Shown: positions 38,254-47,195 of the stretch, piece after piece
Layout of the letters: every line of letters starts with the position of its first letter
How positions within the stretch are numbered: position 1 is the first letter of the stretch
Assembly (NCBI GenBank): GCA_027459785.1
Contig: DAIDGU010000046.1
Coordinates: 37,869-101,868, forward strand
Length of the DNA: 64,000 nucleotides
Direction of reading: 5' to 3'
Origin: Ktedonobacteria bacterium
Lineage (GTDB): Bacteria > Chloroflexota > Ktedonobacteria > Ktedonobacterales > JACDGC01
The notes under the pieces: model-generated
What the model was told of the DNA's origin: nothing
Seen by the model: only the letters and a program-made list of their open reading frames with translations
Databases searched by the model: none
Translations under genes and position numbers: made by a program

Positions 38254-38561
38254 GGCTGGGCCAACCTTGCCAGCCCCGTCGCGGCGAACCGTTCCAGCGT
38301 GCTGAGTTGCTCGCGCAAAATGGCTGCGCCCGCGCCCGTCAGTTGATAGGGGCGGCGGCGGTCCCCGCTGGGCAGCGCCGCAATCCACCCGCGCCCTTCC
38401 AGGCGCGCGAGCGCGCCATACAGCGTCCCTGGCCCCAGGCGCACGCCGCTGAGCGCCGCGATGTCTTCCATCATGGCATACCCATGCTTCGGCCCGCCCG
38501 CCAGGCTGGCCAAAATCAATAATGCGGGGTCCGCGAACGGACCAAGATCTGAGAGGCTCAC
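38250..38561 (-). CDS. PadR family transcriptional regulator
   Basis: A 103-aa winged-helix repressor. Family pattern: PALLILASLAGGPKHGYAMMEDI, GPGTLYGALARLEGRGWI and DRRRPYQLTGAGAAILREQL. GTG 38561 is chosen as start because GGAGGT lies 7 nt upstream; an ATG at 38591 has no ribosome site and sits next to a dispersed repeat. A consensus promoter with a 19-bp inverted repeat over the -10 lies at 38699-38744, so autorepression is likely. The C-terminal dimerisation part is short, as in the small PadR class. Confidence 0.9.
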   Translation of the reverse strand: MSLSDLGPFADPALLILASLAGGPKHGYAMMEDIAALSGVRLGPGTLYGALARLEGRGWIAALPSGDRRRPYQLTGAGAAILREQLSTLERFAATGLARLAQP

Positions 38562-38591
38562 GCGCCCCACCTCCAGTGGCCCCACCCCCAC

Positions 38592-38619
38592 CCCCTCCCC
38601 ATCTGCGGATGGAGAGGGG
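38592..38619. repeat. Dispersed hairpin R2, copy c
   Basis: CCCCTCCCCATC (38592-38603), loop TGCG, GATGGAGAGGGG (38608-38619). It lies in the transcribed leader of padR, about 30 nt before the start codon. Confidence 0.8.
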
Positions 38620-38698
38620 CGACGCGGGCGCGCTACAGCGCGCCTGTACAGGGAGCGAGGAATGACAGCATTCCATCCGGCGATATATCAGATGATGG

Positions 38699-38717
38699 TA
38701 TATCGTCTGACGATATA
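38699..38717. promoter_or_regulatory. Inverted-repeat operator, probably for PadR
   Basis: TATATCGTC-T-GACGATATA is a perfect 9-bp inverted repeat that overlaps the -10 element of the padR promoter. A second related pair, CGATATA and TATATCG, spans about 38680-38705. Such A/T-rich dyads are typical PadR targets; the assignment is by position. Confidence 0.7.
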
Positions 38718-38744
38718 ATACACGATGATCGGGCGGGTTGTCAA
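38715..38744 (-). promoter_or_regulatory. padR operon promoter
   Basis: On the minus strand: -35 TTGACA (38744-38739), 18-bp spacer, -10 TATTAT (38720-38715). Confidence 0.8.
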
Positions 38745-38769
38745 GGGGGAAGTAGGTCATAGCCGCCAG

Positions 38770-40254
38770 CTACGCCGCCGGCTCAGCCTTCTGTGTCGCC
38801 GGCACTGCCGCCGTGGCGGGCAGCGGGGGCAGCAGGTCGGTGGTGACGCGCGGCAACTGGTGGTAGATCTGCGCGCCGGTGAGGGGCCGTCGCCAGCTCT
38901 GCGCCAGGGTGAGATCAGCCAGGAAGTCCGTTTGCAGATCCAGTTGCAGCGCCTGCCAGATATGGCTGATGGCGCAGCGGGCATAATTGATGTCGTTGCG
39001 CGGCTCAATGCGGTCGAGATCTTCGAAAAACCAGCCGCAACTGGTGAAGCTGGCCTGCATGCAATATTCGGCTTCCAGCAGGTGCCAGGTGCGCGCCGCC
39101 AGGCGCTCTTTGCCCGGCTTGCGACCATGCCGCCCGTGCTGCGCCCAGAAGGCCGCCGGCGTCACCCAACCATTGCGCCATTCGATGAAGTGGTCGCGCG
39201 CTGCCCACGGATCGCTGAGCGTGGCGGCGGCGTGGCGCTCGAAAAGCACGTCCACGCGGTCGGCCAAGTGGTGCAACGCCTGGCGTAGCGCGGGTTTCCA
39301 GGCCGTGTCGCCCTCCGTGCAATTGCAGCCGTCGCTCCAGCGCGCCACGCCATGCGCGCAACTCCACGCGCTGGGAGCCTGGATCTCCGCCGTTCGGGTG
39401 GGTGGATGCTCGTGAAAATAACGCGGCAGGGAGATCACGTCATAGCCGAAGGCGGGCGCGCTATGCTGGGTCAGGTGCGCCAGGAACAGATCGCGGAACG
39501 GTTTGTGGTGGCCGTATAACTCGCCATCGGTGGCGATCAGCAGCAACTGATCCTCGCCGCGATGCTCTTTGTCCCAATTCACGTGGCGCGAGAGGTAGGG
39601 CGCGGCGAAAGCGTCGGCGTTCGCCGTCACATCGTCGTTGAACGACACGTCGCCGCTCATCGGCCCATTATAGAAAAAGACGCCGATGCGCCGCCCGCCG
39701 CTGAGGTTCACCCAATACGGCTCGGTGGTGTCGATGCCATGCGCGGCCTGCCACGGCGCGAGGACGGTGAACTGGATGCCCTGGTCGGCCAGCAATTCCA
39801 GCGTTTCCATATCCACGGCGGTTTCGGCCAGCCACATGCCTTCCGGCATGGCCCCGAAGCGGTGGCGGAAGTCGCTGATGCCCCATGCGATCTGCGTCGC
39901 CTTGTCGCGGCGGGTCGCCAGCGGCAGGATGGTGTGGTTATAGGCGTGCGCGAGGGCGTTGCCCATGCCGAAGCGCGTCCGGTGGATCTGGTCGGCTTCG
40001 ATGATGCGCAGATAGACATCCTGGGCATAGCGCGCGACCCAGGCGGCCAACGTGGGGCCGAAGTCGAAGCTGATGCGCTCGAAGTTGCCGATCTCGGCAT
40101 TCGGGCGATAACATTCGGTGGTGATCTTCTCATTGAAATTGCGATAGATGCCCGCGCCCGGTTCATCTGGCACGAGATGCGTGAAAGGATTCTCGCGCGG
40201 CGGCTGATAGAAGTGTCCATGGAGACACAGGTGACGATGGGTTGTTTCGCTCAT
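38770..40254 (-). CDS. GH57 family glycoside hydrolase (DUF3536-type)
   Basis: 494 aa. The N-terminus LCLHGHFYQPPRENPF and the nucleophile-type motif GMWLAETAVD are typical of the GH57 group associated with DUF3536, whose members act on alpha-glucans. LLLIATDGELYGHHKPFRDLFL would supply the second acid (Asp). The C-terminal helical half contains FIEWRNGW and a conserved CMQASFTSCGWFF stretch. No signal peptide is seen, so the enzyme should be cytoplasmic, perhaps in glycogen turnover. GGATCT precedes the ATG. The upstream 395 bp hold no gene. Confidence 0.85.
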   Translation of the reverse strand: MSETTHRHLCLHGHFYQPPRENPFTHLVPDEPGAGIYRNFNEKITTECYRPNAEIGNFERISFDFGPTLAAWVARYAQDVYLRIIEADQIHRTRFGMGNALAHAYNHTILPLATRRDKATQIAWGISDFRHRFGAMPEGMWLAETAVDMETLELLADQGIQFTVLAPWQAAHGIDTTEPYWVNLSGGRRIGVFFYNGPMSGDVSFNDDVTANADAFAAPYLSRHVNWDKEHRGEDQLLLIATDGELYGHHKPFRDLFLAHLTQHSAPAFGYDVISLPRYFHEHPPTRTAEIQAPSAWSCAHGVARWSDGCNCTEGDTAWKPALRQALHHLADRVDVLFERHAAATLSDPWAARDHFIEWRNGWVTPAAFWAQHGRHGRKPGKERLAARTWHLLEAEYCMQASFTSCGWFFEDLDRIEPRNDINYARCAISHIWQALQLDLQTDFLADLTLAQSWRRPLTGAQIYHQLPRVTTDLLPPLPATAAVPATQKAEPAA

Positions 40255-40649
40255 GCGAGATCCTTTCCCTCGGCAGGCACCAGCTCCTGCTTGTGTGACA
40301 TCATTGTCCGATCAATTGCCAGGAAAGCGCAACTGTGACGCCACCATGGATCGCTGTTTATGGTCCACAAACACATGTTCGACCACTCCCGCGCAAAAAA
40401 CCGCCGCTGGTGCTGGGCGCAGCCGCAATGCAGTCACCCCAGGCATTCCCGCGCGGGTTTGCGTAGGTTTCTATAAACAGTTTACCATATTTGCGCGATC
40501 CGCGCCAGGGGCGGCGCTCGCAGCGAGTGGACGGCGTATAGACCATCATCGGGCGTGCGCGGGCGCAGCAGGCCGTGCCTACAAGATCGCCGCGAGCGCC
40601 AGGGCTACGCCGTCTCCGCCCGCCATCTCCGCCGGCCATCCTCGCTGGG
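40255..40649. other. Intergenic stretch without a clear gene
   Basis: About 395 bp between the GH57 start and the anti-sigma stop. Open frames here lack ribosome sites. On the minus strand a GC-rich segment followed by six T (near 40414) could end anti-sigma transcription, but the stem is imperfect. I see no confident promoter for GH57. Confidence 0.4.
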
Positions 40650-41402
40650 CTACAGCGCCAGGTCTTCGACCACGATCACGGTGGTGGGTAGTTCCACTTC
40701 CAGGGTGTACTGGCCGGGCGGGACAGGGCCGAGGGCGAAAAGCGGACCGTCGGCACGTTCCTCCACGATGGGCGGAGCAGGCGTGGCGGCGGCGAAAAGG
40801 CGCACGGGGGCGGCCTCCGGCAAGGGATCAGCGGCGCTGGAAAGCAAGCCTTCGAGCAACACTTGGTTGCCTTCGGGAACGGCGCGCAGCGCGAGCGTGA
40901 GCGCCTCGGCGTGGTAGATCCGGGGCGCGGCGCTGGCGGCGTTGCCGCGTAGCCGCACGCCCAGCGCGAGTTCCGGTGCGCCAGGGATGGGGGCCGTGAC
41001 GAGCGCGGCCACGATGCGGCGCAGGCCGGCGGCGACATGGTCGATCAGGGTGGAAGCCGCCCAGTCTAGCAGCGGGTCCGGCTGGGCCAGCGCTGCGGTG
41101 GTGAGCGCGACCTCTTCGGCGCAGCGCGCGCAGTTGCGCACATGTGCCTCTGCCGCCAACCGCTCGGCGCGCGGCAAAATCCTCGCCGCCAGCCCGATTA
41201 TGACCTCGGTGGACAGGCAATCGTAGCGGGACAATTCCTGGGAGAGGCGGACCGACAGCGCACGCATTGCAACTACCTCCGCCTGGCACGCCGGGCAGCG
41301 CGCCAGATGCTGCTCCACCGCTTGATCGGTCGTGGTGGGATCAGCGGCATAAGCCTGGAGCCGTCCTTCTTCCAGGGCAGCGGGATCAATACAGTGCGGC
41401 AT
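40650..41402 (-). CDS. Zinc-finger anti-sigma factor-like protein
   Basis: 250 aa. Two anti-sigma-type zinc motifs, HLARCPACQ and HVRNCARCAEE, lie in the first 110 residues. The rest (about 120-250) is beta-rich and has no transmembrane segment, so it is a soluble member of the family. It lies downstream of the sigma factor on the same strand, with a gap of about 200 bp. ATG 41402 is chosen because GGAGGGG lies 7 nt upstream; the frame opens at 41516. It probably holds that sigma factor in check; the signal is unknown. Confidence 0.75.
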   Translation of the reverse strand: MPHCIDPAALEEGRLQAYAADPTTTDQAVEQHLARCPACQAEVVAMRALSVRLSQELSRYDCLSTEVIIGLAARILPRAERLAAEAHVRNCARCAEEVALTTAALAQPDPLLDWAASTLIDHVAAGLRRIVAALVTAPIPGAPELALGVRLRGNAASAAPRIYHAEALTLALRAVPEGNQVLLEGLLSSAADPLPEAAPVRLFAAATPAPPIVEERADGPLFALGPVPPGQYTLEVELPTTVIVVEDLAL

Positions 41403-41604
41403 CACGGTTCCCCTCCGGCGTGGTGGCCCACAACATCGCGCGGGCGGCAGGCATGCCCGAACAGCGGGAAGAGCGTCGGGGTGCAGGGCTATGTTTTGTA
41501 AGGAATGACGTATCACTCAAATCATACGTCATACGTGGCGCTCTCAACTAGATGAACGGGCCGTCGTGCTTTTTTTCGGTATGAATTCACATCTCCCGCT
41601 CGCC

Positions 41605-42279
41605 CTAGGCCGATTGGGGGCGATAGCGCCGCCGGAGGCGATCAATGATGTTAGCGATGCAGCGCCGTACCACCGTGACATCGGGGAAATCGTCAGCCAG
41701 CACCTGCGGAATCTCGCGCGGGCGATAGCCCTCAATCCACAGCGCGTGCGCCAAGCGCAGTTCACGGGGGGTGGCCACGCACTGCTCGACCATCTGCCAG
41801 AGTTCATCGCGCGCGATCTCGCCGATAACCTGATCAAACGCATCCGGTGCCGGCACCTCGAAGACCTGATCCAGCGCCACCTCCTTGCGTTGGGCGCGCA
41901 GGGCATCGAGCATCACCGAACTGACGCACCGCCGCAGGAAGGTCAGGATCGCCCCCAACGAGGAGACATCTAACGGGTGATTGCGATTGGCGATGAGCAT
42001 TCGCTCGATGGCTTCACTCGCATACGTTTCCGCTGGCTCGTGCAATGTGGCTGAACGCCACGCCGGGTGGTTGCGGACCCAATGCAAGACATCGTAAAAG
42101 AAACAGGTATGCAGCGCCGCCCACTCATCGTCGGTGCCGGTGCCGAGGGCACGGCGGAAAATTTCCAGGCAATATTGCGGATCGGCTCCTTCGCCCTGGC
42201 GAAACTTGGCGCGTTCGGCGGTGCAATGCTCCATTACAGCCAACAATGGCAGCCGGCTGGGTTCGTTTGTGTCTGGCAT
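41605..42279 (-). CDS. ECF-like RNA polymerase sigma factor
   Basis: 224 aa. The sequence EIFRRALGTGTDDEWAALHTCFFYDVLHWVRNHP resembles the sigma region 2 of ECF-like factors, and the C-terminal half (ATPRELRLAHALWIEGYRPREIPQVL) a region 4 helix-turn-helix that recognises the -35. It is divergent from classical ECF factors, so the call is by layout and by the anti-sigma gene downstream. ATG 42279 is preceded by GGAGG at 5-6 nt; the frame opens at 42312. A promoter with TTGACA lies upstream. Confidence 0.7.
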   Translation of the reverse strand: MPDTNEPSRLPLLAVMEHCTAERAKFRQGEGADPQYCLEIFRRALGTGTDDEWAALHTCFFYDVLHWVRNHPAWRSATLHEPAETYASEAIERMLIANRNHPLDVSSLGAILTFLRRCVSSVMLDALRAQRKEVALDQVFEVPAPDAFDQVIGEIARDELWQMVEQCVATPRELRLAHALWIEGYRPREIPQVLADDFPDVTVVRRCIANIIDRLRRRYRPQSA

Positions 42280-42331
42280 GCAAAACCTCCGCTCTCGACG
42301 CTGAGGGCGCAACCACGATCAGATTACCGCA

Positions 42332-42361
42332 ACTATCGCCTATCCAGTGCTAAACTGTCAA
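42332..42361 (-). promoter_or_regulatory. Promoter of the sigma factor gene
   Basis: On the minus strand: -35 TTGACA (42361-42356), 18-bp spacer, -10 GATAGT (42337-42332). Start near 42325. Confidence 0.5.
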
Positions 42362-42653
42362 GTGAACGAACATTGCGGCTTAGTGCATGACGGGTTATAG
42401 CGCCATACATAGATACGTGAGAACCGTGCTGGTTGTCACACGTCGCTGCACAGCCAGGGGGAGCCGTTATGCGGGCGCGAATCCTTACCGGCACAGGGAC
42501 AGCACCGACTGGCCGGTTGCCCCACGCCAGCGATCACGCAGCCTGGCCAGCGAGGGTGACAGGCGACGACACGCGCCAGGTTACACATGGCAAACCACCC
42601 CTTGCAGCGACTTTGCCAACGCGCTGTACGATCACGCGATCGCTCCTAGGGCT
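42362..42653. other. Divergent intergenic region
   Basis: About 290 bp between the sigma-factor promoter and the Pnkp promoter. No gene with a ribosome site and no stable terminator was seen. Confidence 0.4.
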
Positions 42654-42682
42654 TTGACAAGCGACAAGGACTTTGCTACGAT
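42654..42682 (+). promoter_or_regulatory. Promoter of the Pnkp-like gene
   Basis: -35 TTGACA (42654-42659), 17-bp spacer, -10 TACGAT (42677-42682). Start near 42689, only a few nt before ATG 42692, so either the mRNA is leaderless from there or translation starts at 42752. Confidence 0.65.
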
Positions 42683-42751
42683 GAATGTGATATGATGAAG
42701 GGCTATGTTTCACACGATAACACAACGAAGGGAGGCACGCGCGCGACGCCC

Positions 42752-44065
42752 ATGAAAGACGATCACCAACGCAAACACCATCCTCCGCCGGGCGAAACCA
42801 TTTTGCGCGTGGCTCCCTCAGCATTGGTCGTCCTCATCGGGCCGGCCTCAGCGGGCAAGACGACCTGGGCGCGCCAACACTTCGAGCCGACCCAGATCGT
42901 TTCCACGGATGCCTGCCGCGCCATGATCGCAGATGACGAAAACGATCAGGAGGCGACGCGCGACGCGCTGCGTCTGTTTCACCGCATCATCGGCGAACGC
43001 CTGAAGCGTGGCTTGCCGACGGTGGCGGATTCGCCGGCGCTTGCGGTGGCGGCGCGCGAGGAGTTGCTGCGCGCCGCGGCCATCTATAATCGCCCGGTGA
43101 TCGCGCTGGTTTTCGCCATGCCGCCAGACGTGCAGCAGGCATGGAACAGCCAGCGTAGCCGTCGCGCGCCCCCCGCCGTGCTGGCGGAACACCGCCAGTT
43201 GCTACAACACACATTGCATGTACTCTGCAACGAGGGTTTCAGCCAGATCGTCGTGCTGCGCTCGCCGGATGAGATACATCGGTTGGTGGTGCGCGTCGGT
43301 GCCTTCAGCCCCGAAAACGACCAGGGGCCGTTTGACATCATCGGTGACGTGCATGGCTGCTATGACGAACTGTGTACGCTGCTGGCGGACCTGGGCTACA
43401 CCCGCCAGGGGGAAGGCTGGGGGCATCCGCAGCACCGCCGCGCCGTCTTCGTCGGCGACCTCGCCGACCGAGGGCCACGCAACGTGGCGGTTTGGAAGCT
43501 GGTGTTGGCGATGGCAGAACAGGGTAACGCGTTATTGGTCATCGGCAACCACGACAATAAACTGATGCGCTGGCTGATGGGCCGTCCTGTGCGCGTGGGC
43601 AAAGGGTTGCTCTCGACGATCAGCGAGATCGAGGCGTTGCCGGAGCCGGAGCAAAGCCAGTTCCGTAGCCGGCTGCTGGCGCTGCTGCGTGGCACGCCGG
43701 GCTATCTGCTGCTGGACCGCGAACGGCTGGTGGTGACGCACGCCGGCATCCGCGACGACATGATCGGACGCTGGGATCGCCATATCGCGTCATTCTGCCT
43801 CTACGGCGACGTAGCTGGCTTCGATATGGAAGGGATGCCACAACGCCGCAACTGGGCGCTGGAACGCATCGCCCGCCCGCCCGCACCGCTCATCGTCTAT
43901 GGTCATGTCGTGGTCGAAATGCCGGCCTTCATCAACAACACGGTGGATGTTGATACCGGTTGCTGCTTCGGTGGCCGACTGACGGCGCTGCGCTACCCAG
44001 AGCGCACGTTCCTCAGCGTCCCCGCGCTGCAAGCCTACGCCGAAAAGCACGCCGAGCGCGTGTGA
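42752..44065 (+). CDS. Polynucleotide kinase-phosphatase (Pnkp-like), no ligase domain
   Basis: About 437 aa with two domains. The N-terminal kinase has P-loop GPASAGKTTWAR and IVSTDACRAMIADDENDQEAT, as in the 5'-kinase of bacterial Pnkp. The C-terminal metallophosphatase has DIIGDVHGCYDEL, FVGDLADRGPRN, VIGNHDNKLMRWL, THAGIRDDM and YGHVVVEMP. Clostridial Pnkp has a third, ligase/adenylyltransferase domain that is absent here. It may heal broken RNA ends, with ligation by another enzyme. Start 42752 has GGAGG 16 nt upstream, which is far; ATG 42692/42695 would make a leaderless mRNA. Confidence 0.85.
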   Translation: MKDDHQRKHHPPPGETILRVAPSALVVLIGPASAGKTTWARQHFEPTQIVSTDACRAMIADDENDQEATRDALRLFHRIIGERLKRGLPTVADSPALAVAAREELLRAAAIYNRPVIALVFAMPPDVQQAWNSQRSRRAPPAVLAEHRQLLQHTLHVLCNEGFSQIVVLRSPDEIHRLVVRVGAFSPENDQGPFDIIGDVHGCYDELCTLLADLGYTRQGEGWGHPQHRRAVFVGDLADRGPRNVAVWKLVLAMAEQGNALLVIGNHDNKLMRWLMGRPVRVGKGLLSTISEIEALPEPEQSQFRSRLLALLRGTPGYLLLDRERLVVTHAGIRDDMIGRWDRHIASFCLYGDVAGFDMEGMPQRRNWALERIARPPAPLIVYGHVVVEMPAFINNTVDVDTGCCFGGRLTALRYPERTFLSVPALQAYAEKHAERV

Positions 44066-44207
44066 GGGCGACGGGCCAAGTAGGCCGCTAACGGCGCGCG
44101 ATTGCATGGGCGGCAGGCAGAACAGCGGATGGCTGGCAAGGTGAGCGACGGGGATTGGGGAGACCAAGCGAATCTGCCGCCATCTCCCTGACCCGTAAGG
44201 CAAGCCC

Positions 44208-44417
44208 TTAAATCTTATTCAGCGTCTTGCCCATGAACTTGCCGAAGAACTTGTAGGCGATCTTGCGGATGAAGTAGCGTTCGATGCGCTTGGGGTTGCC
44301 GCTCGCCAGCACTTCGCCCATGTAGACCGTGCTATCGACTTTATGCACGCCCTTGGCGACTTTGTGTTCATCGGCGACGATATTCTCTTTGTGATGAGTG
44401 GTTTTCTTGGTGGCCAT
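44208..44417 (-). CDS. Small basic protein of unknown function
   Basis: 69 aa, Lys-rich, with a C-terminal half RYFIRKIAYKFFGKFMGKTLNKI. ATG 44417 is preceded by GAGGAGAG. Composition and a good ribosome site support a real gene. I do not recognise a family. It stands alone between the Pnkp-like and GH15 genes. Confidence 0.5.
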   Translation of the reverse strand: MATKKTTHHKENIVADEHKVAKGVHKVDSTVYMGEVLASGNPKRIERYFIRKIAYKFFGKFMGKTLNKI

Positions 44418-44686
44418 CAGGTGATCTCTCCTCTGCTGGTGGCGGTAGGCGACCGCGCGGGAACGATGAAGCAAAGCATGTTGTCTTGTACCACCATACG
44501 CCTCGCAGCCCGATCCCGTCAAAACCGATAGGACTCTTGTCCAACAGAGGTACTAAATGGTACATCGACAGGGAGACGACACGACAAGTTGCCCGAAATG
44601 GGTAACGAGTTGCGTGAACACGAGCGCGATACATCGCGCCCGTATCTCTTCACTCTGTGCCGATGGTTCAGCCGAAAAGGCGCTTA

Positions 44687-44971
44687 ATGCCAACCGGTGC
44701 AGTACTGCCCATAGATCTTATTGATGCCAACTATGCTAAACACGTGCGTGATGGTCTAGACTACATAAAAATAACAAACCCGCTGAACGGCATAATCCCC
44801 GTTGAGGTGGAGATGGTGGTCAGCGGGGCCAGATTGGAATATTTGTCCTCCGGTACCCATTCTGATCACGCAATAGGATATATGTGGGAGCTAACCGCCT
44901 TAAAAATGGGAACAACGGGTAACATACGGTGCGTCATTCCAGTTGCCGCCGCCCGTAACATCCTGCTATAG
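44687..44971 (+). CDS. Hypothetical protein, low-GC
   Basis: 94 aa from ATG 44687, with AAAGG 7 nt upstream; a GTG at 44657 is also possible. It starts MPTGAVLPIDLIDANYAKHV and is less GC-rich than its neighbours. No family is recognised. The GH15 promoter overlaps its end. It may be a recent acquisition or not a gene. Confidence 0.35.
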   Translation: MPTGAVLPIDLIDANYAKHVRDGLDYIKITNPLNGIIPVEVEMVVSGARLEYLSSGTHSDHAIGYMWELTALKMGTTGNIRCVIPVAAARNILL

Positions 44972-44972
44972 A
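44943..44972 (+). promoter_or_regulatory. Promoter of the GH15 gene
   Basis: -35 TTGCCG (44943-44948), 18-bp spacer, -10 TATAGA (44967-44972). Start near 44979. Confidence 0.45.
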
Positions 44973-45041
44973 TTGATACAGTGGTATGGCAAGGGCTTTG
45001 CGGAACAGGTGGGGAAATCATACGAACGAGGGATACAGGCG

Positions 45042-47120
45042 ATGATCGAGCATGCGGATGTTGTGGAGTCAAGCGGTGGAACAACGGCGAACCGCCCGCG
45101 CTATCGGCCCATCGGCGAATATGGTGCGATCGGCGATTGCCGCACGGCGGCGCTCGTCGCGCCGGATGGCGCGATCGATTGGTGCTGCTTGCCACACTTC
45201 GATAGTCCAGCTATCTTTTGTCGGCTGTTGGATGCCGACAAGGGCGGCTACTTCCAGATTGCGCCGCTGGGCGAGGCACAGACCACCGTGCGCTATCTCG
45301 ACGGCACGAACATGCTCGAAACGCTTTTCACCGGCCAGGGCCAGCGCGTGCAACTGTTGGACTTCATGCCTGTGCGCCCGCGCCCGCGCGTGGGCAATTT
45401 CAAGCACTTTTTCTCTGACCTCTTGGCGCGCTTCACTCGTGACCACAAGCGCATCATTGAGCGCGATGTCGGCAACGATGTCGCCGCTGCGCACCGCCTG
45501 GAACGCATCGCCACCGCCCTCGCCGGTGACGTGACCCTGGCTGTCACCCTGAAAGCGACGTTTGATTATGCCCGCACCCAGCCGGAGATCCGCATCATGC
45601 CGCTGGATGACCACGCGCAGGGGGCGATCCTCTGGGTCGGCCATCGCTACATGGCGTTCGTGCTGCGCCGTGACGATCCCGCCGAGGGCGACGCGCCGGT
45701 GACGCTGGAACAGCATGACCTTGTCCTGCACGCGCGGGTGCCGTTGCGGCAGGGACAGCGCCTGGTGGCCCTGCTCAATTACGCCCGCACGCAGCAAGAG
45801 GCCGAACAACTCGTCCGCCGACTGCATCAGCAAGACATTGATGCCGATTTCGCGGAGACCCAACGCTATTGGACGGATTGGTCGGCGCAGTGCCGCTATG
45901 AGGGGCGCTACAAGGCGGAAGTGCTGCGCTCCGCTCTAGCGCTCAAGCTCTGCACCTTCGAGCCGACGGGGGCCATCGTCGCCGCGCCCACCACCTCGCT
46001 GCCCGAAGCCATCGGTGGCCCGCGCAACTGGGACTATCGCTATACCTGGCTGCGCGACTCGTCCTTCACCTTGGAGGCGCTGGATCGGCTGGGCTATAAC
46101 CAGGAGGCAAGGGATTATTTTCATTTCTTGCACGATCTGCATCTGCGACGCGGCAATGACCTGCGCATCATGTATGGCATCCACGGCGAATCCGGCGCGG
46201 CGCTGAAGGAAGCAGAACTGACTCACCTGGAAGGCTATCGCGGCTCGCAGCCGGTGCGCATCGGCAACGGCGCGGCGGATCAGCGCCAGATGGATGTCTA
46301 TGGCGAGCTGATCGACGCCGCGTATCGCTACCTGCGGCGCAGTGGCTTCCGCAACGGCCATCCCTTTGCCATGCATGATGTGCGCAGCCTCGTCACGCAG
46401 ATCGCCAATTATGTCGCCAAACACTGGGAAGAAAAAGATCAAGGGATCTGGGAGGAGCGCGGGGAGCCGCGCGTCTTCGTCTATTCGCGCACGATGTGCT
46501 GGGCCGCGCTGGATCGCGCCTGCCAGGTCACGCGCGGGCGCGATTGTGAACGCTGGTCGGCAGTGCGCGAACGCATCCGCGCCGACATCCTGGCCCACGG
46601 CTACGATGCCCAGCGTCACACGTTCGTGCAAGCCTTCGGCTCCGACGCCCTGGATGCGGCGAATCTGCGCCTGCCGCTCGTCGGCTTCATCCCCGCGACA
46701 GACGTGCGCATGCAGGGGACCACTGATGCGACGATCAAGGAGCTATCCGGCCCGCACGGGCTGCTCTATCGCTATCGCACGGCCAGCGGCCCAGAAAGCA
46801 ACGACAGTGATCCGCACCAGGGCGCGACGAATGATGGGGTGAGCGGCAGCGAGGGCGCGTTCCTCGTCTGCACCTATTGGCTGATCAATGATCTCTGCCG
46901 CGCCGGACGCCTGGATGACGCCCGCCAACGCTTCGAAGACCTTTTGCGCTTCGCCAGCCCACTCGGCCTCTTCTCGGAAGAGATCGATTTTCAAAACGGT
47001 GCGCTGCTGGGCAACTATCCCCAGGCGCTCACTCACATCGGCCTCATCAATGCCGCCGTCCTGCTGGATCGTGCCGAGAAAGGCACCATCGCTCAGGGCG
47101 CGGAGAGCGAGACGATGTGA
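45042..47120 (+). CDS. GH15 glucoamylase/trehalase-like hydrolase
   Basis: 692 aa. The N-terminal beta-rich domain begins YRPIGEYGAIGDCRTAALVAP and includes DGAIDWCCLPHFDSPAIF, typical of bacterial GH15 enzymes. The (alpha/alpha)6 catalytic domain has GPRNWDYRYTWLRDSSFTLEAL, QGIWEERGEPRVFVYSR (general acid Glu) and EGAFLVCTYWL near the end (base region). No signal peptide is seen. Family members release glucose from alpha-glucans or split trehalose; the substrate cannot be fixed from sequence. ATG 45042 follows GAGGG by about 10 nt; the frame opens at 44943. Confidence 0.93.
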   Translation: MIEHADVVESSGGTTANRPRYRPIGEYGAIGDCRTAALVAPDGAIDWCCLPHFDSPAIFCRLLDADKGGYFQIAPLGEAQTTVRYLDGTNMLETLFTGQGQRVQLLDFMPVRPRPRVGNFKHFFSDLLARFTRDHKRIIERDVGNDVAAAHRLERIATALAGDVTLAVTLKATFDYARTQPEIRIMPLDDHAQGAILWVGHRYMAFVLRRDDPAEGDAPVTLEQHDLVLHARVPLRQGQRLVALLNYARTQQEAEQLVRRLHQQDIDADFAETQRYWTDWSAQCRYEGRYKAEVLRSALALKLCTFEPTGAIVAAPTTSLPEAIGGPRNWDYRYTWLRDSSFTLEALDRLGYNQEARDYFHFLHDLHLRRGNDLRIMYGIHGESGAALKEAELTHLEGYRGSQPVRIGNGAADQRQMDVYGELIDAAYRYLRRSGFRNGHPFAMHDVRSLVTQIANYVAKHWEEKDQGIWEERGEPRVFVYSRTMCWAALDRACQVTRGRDCERWSAVRERIRADILAHGYDAQRHTFVQAFGSDALDAANLRLPLVGFIPATDVRMQGTTDATIKELSGPHGLLYRYRTASGPESNDSDPHQGATNDGVSGSEGAFLVCTYWLINDLCRAGRLDDARQRFEDLLRFASPLGLFSEEIDFQNGALLGNYPQALTHIGLINAAVLLDRAEKGTIAQGAESETM

Positions 47121-47141
47121 ATCATTTATCAATACCACCTA

Positions 47142-47170
47142 TTGGCTTTCCCATAAACTTATGCTATTCT
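47142..47170 (+). promoter_or_regulatory. Promoter of the restriction endonuclease gene
   Basis: -35 TTGGCT (47142-47147), 17-bp spacer, -10 TATTCT (47165-47170). Start near 47177, then AAAGGAGG and ATG 47196. Confidence 0.6.
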
Positions 47171-47195
47171 GTTGCTATGAAAAGGAGGCTGCTCT

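Noticed and set aside
44816..44832. 16-bp identity GGTGGTCAGCGGGGCC with 63833-63849
   Set aside because: A single 16-bp match in 64 kb is within chance expectation and the flanks do not match.
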